A DNA stretch of 64,000 nucleotides, taken from assembly GCA_025093985.1 (NCBI GenBank), contig JACAAK010000007.1, forward strand, positions 744,001 to 808,000. Direction: 5' to 3'. A program made the position numbers and the translations under genes. Origin of the DNA: Calvatia gigantea (lineage: Eukaryota; Basidiomycota; Agaricomycetes; Agaricales; Lycoperdaceae). Under the pieces are notes generated by a model that did not search any database, was not told the DNA's origin, and saw only the letters and a list, made by a program, of their open reading frames with translations. Positions 10,626 through 20,063 of the stretch are shown here, one piece after another (position 1 is the stretch's first letter; each line of letters begins with the position of its first letter).

Positions 10626-13600
10626 TTGTTAAATCAGTATGGCTTTTTGCTCAAGCCAGAATTTGACGAATCACCACCAAAATCCCCAGACAAACCACCC
10701 ACTCAATTCCCCTCACCCCCATTCATCATCACCCCAAGAGAAGGTTCTCCTTCTGTTTATTCCGCTAGCATGACTAAGCTGGAAAACAAGATGAACGCTA
10801 CATATACCGTGAATAATCACGAGTATTCAGACAAGTTAAGGTCAGAACTCCACGAAGAGCACAAAGATCTTAATCAGATCATTACATATCACATATGTGA
10901 TTTGTCTCAGTGCCAAAAGTGTCGAGAAGAAGGGAACAAACACTCTGTGAATAACGCAGACTGGCTCCTTGATTCTGGAGCATCGTACCACGTCACCGGT
11001 TATCTCTCTGATTTTGCAGAGGTCAAGATGGGCCATTTCGGGCTTATACAAGCCGCTGGCAACCGGATTTATGAAATGACTGGACGAGGGTCTGTGATTT
11101 TTCAGCATGACGTGTCAGACAAGGGAAAGTCCATGAGCGCTACTTCGTGTATTGCGCCGGTCTTTTACATCAAAGAAATCACAGAACGGTTAATGTCCTC
11201 TGGCCAGATTCTTCGGAACGGCTATGTTTTAGAGGCAACCGTTAAAGGGACCACCATCCGTGATAAATCAGGAGGAGCTGTATTATCCGCCTGGCCTCAT
11301 CATTTGTTCAAAAACAACGTACATACGGTGCACACATATGTCTTGCATAATAGCAAGGAGAACCCAGTAGCGTTGACATTATGCCAACTTGATTATATCG
11401 ATTGGCATCGTCGAATGGGACATCCTTCGGATCGCGCGCTCTCCGAGCTTCCAAAGCACATTGAGGGCATCGCGTCAATTCCCGCACCATCTACTCGGAA
11501 AGGCATTTGCGACGGCTGTGCCAAGGGGAAAATGCATAATAACCCCTTCCCGATTAACTCCAAGCGAGCCACCGCAGTCTTTGAGCTATGTCACTCAGAC
11601 TTGCTGGAACTGCCCATCATTAGCTACCATAAATATAAATGGGCAATGACGTTCCTTGATGACTTCTCTTCTCACGCACATATAGTCCTCCTTCGAAAGA
11701 AGTCTGAGGCTTCTGAGAAGCTAATACAGCTAATCAGTGCATTAGAAAACCTCTCCGGAATGCGAGTCAAACGACTTCGCACCGATAATGGAGGAGAGTA
11801 CATATGTCAATGAAAGGTTATTGGCAGGACTCGCGGCGTGTGGAATTACCCACGAGACCACTGCTCCCTATGCACATCAGCAGAACGGGAGAGCAGAGTG
11901 ACTGAACCGCACCCTACACGAGAAAGCCCAAGCTATAAGGCTACAGGCCTGTCTACCTGACTCGTGGTGGGAATTTGCGTTGAACACAGCTGTGCACTTA
12001 TATAATCGCACACCAGTCCAGCGTCTGCAGTGGAAGACACCTTTTGAGTGTTATTCGAGGGAAAAGCCAAATCTGTCCCATATCCGTGTGTTTGGATGCG
12101 GTGCGTATGTATATCTACCCGATGAGATCCGCCCAAACAAATTGTCCGCAAAATCCAAGATGATGATCTTTCTTGGATACAAAGGCAGTAAAAATTACGT
12201 CTTTATGCGGCACACGGCAGGCAACGTGATTTTTATATTACCGAACGCCTTGTTCGACGAGGGATATTTCCCTAAATGCCCCGATTCAATGCCAAATAGC
12301 AGTAACCGGCCTAATCACGGAAGAGAGAGAAATCTGCCTAGACCAGGATTAGAGAATGAATCACCTATTCCGCCATCATCGGATGACGCTGGAATTGTTC
12401 CACCTCCACCTGATCATCCAGTTTCGTTACCCCCGGTTGCTCCACCATTTAAACCGAAATATTCTCCGCCTTCACCTCCCTTACCCAGGCGTGATTCTAC
12501 TCTGCCAGACAGCATTGATTCACGACGGCCATTACCTGGCAATATGCCACCTTGGGTTCCCCCACCTGAGTCGCCACCTTCACGTGGAACGACCATTGAG
12601 GAGGAGCCGGATGTACGTGATAATTGGCATGTGGACAGAGATGTATGGGATACCGAGAATGAGGAATTCCCAATCCCTGTTCCCAAACGTCGTGCTGTCG
12701 GTTCTGATCAGGTAGAGCCACGTCGTTCTGAACGACAAGGCAGGCCTCCTGTCAGACCGGGTAATACATATGGAGAGAACAGGCGTCCAATTTCGATCGA
12801 AAGAGAAATAGATCGGACTCACCGACAAGAGCAGCAGAGGCAAAGGCAGCGCGTACGCGCCAATGCCCCTCCAGATGAAATTATTCGTGAGCGAAGAGCA
12901 AGGACTAATCATCCTGAATATGTGAGGCAAAGAGTTCGTGCTGAGCGGTATCCGCCACAACCCTTTGATATGCCTCCATTTCAGCTCCCTCCATGTCCGG
13001 AACTGCCGCCTATGCCTGAAAACAATGATCCAACATCTCACGATGTAAATGATATGGACATTGAAAGGCTTGTCGCTGAGGGAGGAGTAAAGTTGATCGA
13101 TTTCTTGATACAGACGGTACATAATACCGCACATGGAGAGCCTGAAACTTTCCGTGACATGCTTAAGCTTCCTGAGCCTATCAAGGCAAAATGGATGGCA
13201 GCGTGTATCGAGGAACTCGAAGCGTTGAAGAATCGCGGGGTATACGAGCTAGTAGATCTTCCGAAAGGAAGGAGGACAGTTAAAAACCGTTGGGTATTCC
13301 TCGAAAAGTCAGATGGCCGCCTGCGAGCTCGCTTAGTTGCGAAGGGGTTCTCGCAGATTGAAGGCATCGACTATAACGAGCTTTTCTCGCCAGTTGTCCG
13401 CTACGAGTCTGCGCGCGTAAGCTTCGCACTCGCCGCAATCCATGATTGGGATATGCATAGCGTTGACGTAAAAACAGCCTACTTATATGGCAAACTGGAC
13501 GAAGAAATATACATGGAACAGCCCGAAGGGTTTCGACTTCCCGGGCAGGAAGGAAAAGTATGGAGACTTAGACGAGCGATCTATGGCCTTAAACAAGCCA

Positions 13601-14541
13601 GTCGCCAGTGGTGGAAAGAATTGCATCAATCAATGATTGAGCTGGGATTTACCCGCTGCAAATCCGACTACGCTGTATACTTTCACAGACATCCGAAAAC
13701 AAAAGAGCTTGTAGTAGCCATTGTCTACGTTGATGACGTGAATTTCTTGGGAAAGAAAAACTCCCCCCTCCTCAATGAGTTGAAGGGAAAGTTCACGAAA
13801 AAGTGGGAATGCAGGGATCATGGTCCTTGTGAAGAATTCCTTGGGATGAAAATCTCAAGGAATCGCTCCAAGCGTCAAATCTTCATCCAACAGGTGAAAT
13901 ACCTGGATAAGATCTTGCAGCGCTTCCAAGTTCCACAATCCGCCGCGGCTAAAACACCATTACCAGCTGGCTTCCAATTCGTAACGAACAAGGAAACTGC
14001 ATCGCACCCCTTCCGTCAAAAGTACCAACAACTGGTTGGATCTTTAATGTACTTGATGATCGGTACTAGGCCTGACATAGCCTTTGCCGTAGTTAAGCTG
14101 GCACAATACGCCGCTAACCCCACACCCGAGCACTATCGCGCTGGAATTCATGTATTAAAGTACTTGTCTATGACAAGGAACTATGCATTGAAATATGAAG
14201 GCGATACTGGGAAATCCGCGGTGACGCTGGAATGCCTAAGTGACTCGGACTGGGCTCAAGATACAGAAACCCGCCGGTCTGTTTCGGGAAACGTTTGTAT
14301 GATCGCATCCGGTGCTGTAACCTGGACTTCGCGGCGACAAAAGACGGTTTCATTATCGTCCACTGAGGCGGAATATAAAGAACTGTCTGACGCTTCACGA
14401 CAAGTGAAATGGCTGTCACAGCTTCTGGAGGAGCTCAAGATTGAGCACCCAACTCCTATTCTCTTCCGCCCTGAACTAGGACTGATTTTCGGTTCCGATG
14501 TCGAAGCATGGGATAAAGCCGCTCGATCGATGAAACGTTAA
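10626..14541 (+). pseudogene. Copia-2 polyprotein: Ty1/copia protease, integrase, RT, RNase H; two breaks
   Basis: Domain order on the plus strand is copia-type. The protease has WLLDSGASYHVTG (near 10960). The integrase has an HRRMGHPS...CDGCAKGK zinc region (near 11400-11530) and a core with FLDDFSSH and LRTDNGGEY (11650-11805). The RT has YGLKQASRQWWKELH and YVDD at 13726-13737. RNase H has LSDSDWAQDTETRRSVSG and SSTEAEYKELS (14240-14400). Most of the frame is open over about 3.9 kb. Two lesions break it: a one-base insertion near 11808-11812, right after the second catalytic Asp block, and a TGG to TGA change at 11899-11901. No recognisable gag zinc knuckle is seen upstream. CpG content is normal from about 10740, unlike its neighbours, so this is the youngest copy here. 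Confidence 0.9.
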
Positions 14542-14557
14542 TCTCCCTCCTTCAAGT

Positions 14558-14566
14558 GAGGAGGAG
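14558..14566 (+). other. Copia-2 polypurine tract
   Basis: The nine purines GAGGAGGAG lie immediately upstream of the 3' LTR start at 14567, the expected place for the plus-strand primer of reverse transcription. The copia-1 copy has GGAGGAG at the same place (4381-4387). Confidence 0.7.
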
Positions 14567-14975
14567 TGTTGAATCTCGATCCGTACCACTACGTTGGTTC
14601 AGTCTATTTATAGCTGAAACAGGTTCTTGAGTACTTCACTCTTGAAGAGAGATAACGAACAATGTACTAGACCGCACTCTAGGTTGCTGGTCATGGTCTA
14701 TTAAATAGAACAATGTACGCAGTATGCTCTGTATATGCTACTGGCAGATAAGACCTCACCTGTATTAGGTAGAATGGCGCACAGACCAGAGACATTAGAT
14801 ATATAAGACCTATGTAGTATGCGTATATTCTTTAGACAATCCAGTCTACTCTTTACCCATCATTCCTCTAAGATATCCACTAGCTACAGTCTATAACGCT
14901 CATCTCAACAAACCCAGTGAGTACGACTCCCCTCCGCCACTAGCGTAGAGCTACCGTGGTGTACTCGTCTTAACA
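14567..14975 (+). repeat. Copia-2 3' LTR
   Basis: A 409-bp LTR from TGTTGAATCTC to TCGTCTTAACA, with TG...CA ends and a short inverted TGTT/AACA. It is an uninterrupted counterpart of the copia-1 LTR at 4388-5334. A gypsy primer-site-like sequence and LTR follow directly, so copia-2 appears to be inserted next to the LTR of a second gypsy element. No partner 5' LTR is visible. Confidence 0.85.
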
Positions 14976-14991
14976 GGGATGCTTAACCAAA

Positions 14992-15303
14992 TGTTACAAC
15001 CTTAGTTGGATAGAACCTTAGGTTGCAACTTTAGGCTAAGACTTGAGGGTGAGTAAGGGGATGAGAACTGAAGATGGTTAAGCATACTGAATATAGAGGG
15101 GTGTATGTACACTTAAATGCGGAGAGTGTCATCCAGTTGAATGGATGGAGATACTACATGAAACATCCAATTACTATGGTGCAGTAGTATGTGAGTCAGT
15201 ACTTGGAGATTGCTGGCACTAGAATAGGTGAAACAGGTATATGGTAGATATGGAGTTGGGAGGTGGGCATGGTGATGTGATGAAGATGGTAAAATCCACA
15301 ACA
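14992..15303 (-). repeat. Gypsy-2 LTR with adjacent primer-site-like sequence
   Basis: A 312-bp LTR (plus-strand ends TGTTACAACC and ATCCACAACA) related to 9792-10097 and in the same orientation. CTTAACCAAA precedes it at 14982-14991, as in gypsy-1. The rest of gypsy-2 is not seen: copia-2 occupies its place. The right side (15304 on) leads into a NACHT-gene remnant. Confidence 0.75.
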
Positions 15304-15347
15304 CTTTTGTATATGACTGTTGATACTTACAAAGTGGAATAGAATGT

Positions 15348-16067
15348 ACCAGGGTAAACATTTCTTGGTTGCCCAGTCCCAATGCTTTCCATACCAATCA
15401 ATATAAGCAGAAACTGTTGCAGACAGCACAGAGCACTTGGATCACTGTCTTGATGAACAATCTTTCTTCTCAACCTCTGACCAGGTCCCTTCAAGTTGAT
15501 GTTCTGGAATTGGCTGAGGTCTTCCAAAGTCTCAGTTTGACATTTCTGGCAGGTGAGAAATTCCCTCTGGAGGAATTTCTGACTTGGCTTGATGAAAGTG
15601 TACATCATGTCCTTGGTCCTTATGGGGGGCTGCTCCATTGAATCAGCCAACCCCCATGCAGGCCCCAATCACAATTCAGGACAGGATGGTATCCAAAGTA
15701 TTTGCCCTGAATAGATTGGATATGGAGCACCTCTTCAAATCCCTGTATACTCAACCTTACTATTGATTTATAAGTGACTCAAGTGCCAGAGATGTCTGGT
15801 TTACAATATCCAAGGTGAGACCTAATAAACTTGAGTATGCATCACAAAGGCTCAAACTATGCACGGTATCTTGGTGCTTCACAGTGGGATCAAGCAAGAA
15901 CAGATCACTGGACTGAATCAGGTGAGTTTGGTCCACTGGTGAAGGCATCCAATATCGAAACTGTCTGTGTCACAATCTTCGGCATAGAGCCATCAGAATA
16001 CTGTGCAATAATTGGACCCCTCAAGGGTGCAAGTCGTTTTTATATTCTCCCTTATCATGTGACATGA
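15348..16067 (+). pseudogene. NLR-1: 3' remnant of a NACHT gene
   Basis: From 15348 the sequence matches the part of the paralogues after the NACHT exon (compare 54630-55354). It contains the helical stretch with VDVLELAEVFQSLSLTFLAGE and FLTWLDESV, then an exon with LDMEHLFKSL, then the C-terminal module SQWDQARTDHW...FGPLVKAS...EYCAIIGP...FYILPYHVT, with a stop at 16065-16067. The NACHT and N-terminal parts are absent: the gypsy-2 LTR abuts the left end. The remnant is CpG-poor compared with the other copies, so it seems to have shared the mutational fate of the adjacent repeats. The last exon is still open. Confidence 0.8.
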
Positions 16068-16669
16068 GTATATCCCCACCCTGGTCACAATCCCTGAAAA
16101 TTCCTCTCTTCTTTCGAAATGTACTTTACATGTCATCAACTGTTCCGACCCTTGAGGAAATTGGTATTTTACTGTTCCCACAGGTGCCCCTTGGCCCTAT
16201 TGTGGATTCATTACGCTCAAAGTATACGCCTGCTTGGAAAGTCAATTTCGGTATAACCTATTGCATTATTTCGCAATTACTATACCCATGTGAGAGTGGC
16301 GGGTGGGTGAAAGGTTACTTTCACCGTTGACCCCTGAGTGACCACGAGGAGGATGGTGCAAGCAGAGATCAACTTTCTTGGGAGTTGCGAGAAAATGGGC
16401 GTAGCACTGGCAAGTTGAATACAGGGTGTAGGACATGTGTGGTGGTTGCAGAATGCATCACCCTCACTCGCAAGTTCCGGGTATGAGTATGAGGGGTATC
16501 TCGAATTAGGGTCACAGGATAAGTTGAATCGTTGCGCCGACGAGTGAATGTGACAGAGGTTATATCAAAACCAACCTAACACACGTGGTGCGCAATTCCG
16601 AGGTCCTATATTCCACATGCCAACATAGTGCATTGCCTGCTACCCCACATTGGTCATCCTCATTCTGTC
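16068..16669. other. Intergenic, duplicated upstream region of NLR-2
   Basis: I see no gene. Parts of 16380-16640 resemble 23370-23800 upstream of NLR-4 (for example the shared TTGAATAC.GGGTG stretch), so the duplication that made NLR-2 and NLR-4 included their 5' flanks. Confidence 0.5.
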
Positions 16670-18686
16670 ATGGTCCTCCGTAGAAGGTTACAGAAAATTT
16701 GGCACGAAGCCATATCCTCCTTCTCTCATGATCGGAGTCATGCCTCCTCAAAGTTTGGCACCCGTTCTCGCAGTGGCGCCAGCGCCTGAGGAATATGTTT
16801 AGACTATGAACTGGCCTCCTGTCTCCCAGTCACTCATGCCCGTCCCCCAGGGTCAAGGTATACCCTCCAGCACCTCCATGACAGTACTGCTAAATGTCAT
16901 TTCACCAGTAGGCCATTTTCGGTTGGACGAAAATACGGGGGTTTTACGGGCTTGGGCGACTTTGTACCCCATCGTCCAATTACCGGAGAGAATATCCAGC
17001 TTCATTATCACGGAAACTGTGAACGACTAAAGGTGTCTGCTGACGAAGTTTCTCAGGCCAGCTTATTGCAAACCTCATCGGAAAAATGTGAGTGACCAAC
17101 AATGTGGATATGGTTACATGCCGTCCACCAGGTATATCCGAGGAGGCGCGATGACCTACGTTCATTGCGCAAAATGTCCATATTCATGAGAAGGACAAGG
17201 GTGGTGAACTCAGGAGGGGAGAAGAGCGATCCAGGAAAAGGCGAAGACAAAAGGGTGGGTGGTTTCGGTTAGAGGTGAATAATAATGCTGGTTAGGCCGC
17301 GGTTTAAGCACTCAAAACATTGAGGGAGCATACTATTCCTGGAGCCGAGTGTAATTGCTGAGCGCGATCCGCTACCCGGACGCCACCCTGGCACTCGGAT
17401 AGCCATTCGAGAAGAAATTTCAGGTCCGCACCGGAGATGCCAACAAAGGAGTTATAATTGTATGGATGCATGGGCCGGCTGGTGTAGGCAAAAGCGCCAT
17501 CATGCAAACTGTTGTGGAAGAGATGTCATCGCATCTTGTCTGCGGGACATTGTTTTTCTGGCGGCCTAACAACCACGACGATGCCAGGAAGGTTTTTACC
17601 AGTCTCACGTACGGTTCGGCTGTTGCCAAGCCAGAATATTGTGATTACATTGCGACGTGCATCGAAAGTGACCCAACCTGCCTTACGAAATCTCTCGACG
17701 ACCAGTTCAAAACGCTCTTTATCACTCCCTTTACCGAACATTATGTTGAAGTAGGCTCGCAACCATGGGTTATGTTTCTAGATGGTCTAGATGAATGCCA
17801 AAATACCAGGGACTCAGACAACCAATGTCGGATTATGAACGTAGTTAGCGACTCCACCTTCCGCCACACGAAATCCACACCGTTGGTTTGGATCATTGCC
17901 AGTCGACCAGGCGAGAATTTGAAGAATACTTGTTTGGTCGCAAATCCGGTGGCGTTTCCAGACGCGAGCCTCCGAGCTTTGGGAGCTTCAGATACCAGTT
18001 CACTCTGATCAGGTAGTACAAGATGTCGAACTCCACCTTCACACAAAATTTGAGAGAATCAGGGCAAACTAATACCACGACAATCACGTTGGCCATCGGA
18101 TACCGAGTTGCGAAGAGGTCATCGAGACTTCTTGTCTTTGCATGGACCGTGACCAGATACATCTCCAACGAGGACCCCGTTTATCGCCTCAAGTTCGTTA
18201 TCTCCTTGATTGACAGGACGGAACGGCGTGCTATTACCGCAGATGAGAGCCCATTCATTATGGTCGATTTGCTCTACTCTTCGATCATGTCCAATATCCC
18301 AAAACGTTTGCTTCCCATCGCGAAATCCCTCCTCGGATTCTACCATGTTTTGGGTGCGGTCATTGTCAAGAGGCGTACTTCAGCCAGAGATGAACCAAAA
18401 ATTGGGCTCATCGAAGCTTGTAACATACTGGGAGTGCAACAGAATGAGGCTTATGCCGCTCTGCGCAAGCTGCAGTCCGTCCTTATCTGCCCGACACCTG
18501 CGGATGCCCAATACGAAGGCATTCGCTTCTTCCATGCTTCCTTCCCCGATTTTTTCCTCAGCAAGCCCGTTCGGAAATGTCCATGTCGATCTGGATCAAG
18601 AGCCCACCAATGTGTGGCGACGCTACACCCAGATTATCAAAGAATCCAAAACTGCCCAAGGTGAATTTGGTCTATGACTGTCTGCG
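16670..18686 (+). pseudogene. NLR-2: broken NACHT gene, close paralogue of NLR-4
   Basis: It starts like NLR-4 with a short amphipathic N-terminus (MVLRRRLQKIWHEAISS) but reaches a stop at residue 40 after a deletion. Frameshifts follow near 17360 (in the NSAERDP-like block), near 17938 (after IASRP) and near 18570. The NACHT stretch 17466-17930 still reads HGPAGVGKSA (Walker A) and VMFLDGLDEC (Walker B). It is nearly identical to NLR-4 until 18686 (equivalent to NLR-4 25999), where homology stops abruptly and sequence like the NLR-5 5' flank begins. The C-terminal module is missing. It cannot make the family protein, although a truncated NACHT polypeptide is conceivable. Confidence 0.88.
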
Positions 18687-18845
18687 TGTCGATCTACTGG
18701 GAATTAGTTGCTAAGTTCGGCGGGCTTCTTCGTGTAGCACACCTACTTGCCTCCTTGTGTTGACCCTCTACAATCCATACTCTGATGGCTTTCCGGACGA
18801 ATTTGCAGAAGTTTTGGCGCGACCCAATACCATGCGTCGACCCGC
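18687..18845 (+). pseudogene. Orphan NLR 5' flank and first exon, copy of NLR-5
   Basis: The stretch from GTCGATCTACTGGGAATTAG to CAATACCATGCGTC matches 27231-27385, the NLR-5 upstream region and start of exon 1. It keeps the ATG at 18785 and MAFRTNLQKFWR, then diverges about 18840. No NACHT exon follows: an acyl-ligase fragment does. It is a breakpoint product of recombination between family members. Confidence 0.8.
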
Positions 18846-18904
18846 AGCTTTGCAGACCGGGTGAAGGTTAGTCATTCTCCTTTATCTGCTGCCTTGTTTC
18901 ACCA

Positions 18905-19338
18905 ACGGGGTCGCAGGATACACTCAAGGTCTCCGGGTCACAAGTATCACCAGTCGAGATCGAAGACGTCCTCCTGGCAAATCCACGAAAGTTAATTTCG
19001 GACGTTACCGTTGCTGGTGTTAGTGGTGGTGGGCGAACAGCTGATGAGAAGGTACCGCGTGCATGGATCGTACTCAACGAAAATGAGAAAAAGGTCGGCG
19101 CGGCTGAGGTCATGAAGGAGTTGGAACGCTGGCACCAAACGCAATTAAGCAGATATAAGTGGTTGCGAGGAGGTATTGAAGTTGTTGAGGAGGTTCGCAA
19201 CGCAGGTTTTCTTTACGGCTTAGTTTTTTTTTTTGACAACTTAATTCATAGATACCGAAGTCGCCCACCGGGAAAACGCTTCGCCGTATTTTGCAAGATC
19301 GATATGAACAGCACATGAAGAGCCGAGCTAAGCTCTAG
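18905..19338 (+). pseudogene. C-terminal fragment of an acyl-CoA/4-coumarate ligase-like gene
   Basis: Two exons (about 18905-19192 and 19252-19338) encode the small C-terminal domain of an ANL-superfamily AMP-forming ligase. They include VSPVEIEDVLLANP, a KVPRAWIVLNE strand and the terminal IPKSPTGKTLRRILQD motif, which holds the lysine conserved for adenylation, then a stop at 19336-19338. The intron has GT at 19193 and AG before 19252. The large N-terminal AMP-binding domain is absent from the window, so this is only the last ~115 residues of an enzyme of about 550-600. It sits between NACHT genes and was probably carried in by a rearrangement. Confidence 0.75.
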
Positions 19339-20063
19339 GCCGGACATCGTCAGGTACAGTCTGGCATAATGCCTTGCAAGTGGTAATCAACCAAACACCG
19401 TAAAGAAAATACCGACTTCTATAGTGACTATGTGTACCACTTTGAGACTCTCATTACCGGGAATTTTGCAGCATTTGATAGCAAATGCAGGGCCGTAACG
19501 GCAGAAGGCCACGATCAGATTATCTTAAAATTGAGATAAAGAGTTGCGTTCCATAAATCGTATGCTGGAAGGAGCGTTTTTATTCCTCCCTCGAAAAGTG
19601 TCCGGCCCAACATGTGTCAACACTATATATCCCCTCTTGAATTCCCTACCATATTCCTACGTTACACAGGACCCACATTGTGTTCTCCGAATGGCATATT
19701 TCGGGATTCGGGCGATAGAATTTAGGATTTTGCGACTCATGTTTCGTTGGTGGTTCCCTCTTTGACTTCGAGCTTCCCCACTCTTTGTGGACTATTTCCA
19801 GAGACACTTAAGTGAGAGAGGGGTTGGGCGGTGGGGTAGCTTCAGCTGCAACCGAAGCACAGTGCGGGAGCCTTTGGTTGAGCTGGACGGGAGGTGTCTC
19901 GTCACTGCTGCCGCTGCTTTAACGCGTTAACCTAATATGGACACTCTCTTCCTGTTTAAAAGCGCTGAGATGCACAGGCTCATCCAATCAGTTCCCAGGC
20001 ATCTGACATACGCACAGCTATGCACCTCCCTTCTGTGCTGGCCATCCCTATCCTCATCCTTTG
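19339..20063. other. Intergenic, upstream of NLR-3
   Basis: No supported gene. It is presumably the NLR-3 promoter region, but I see no TATA box I would defend. Confidence 0.4.
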
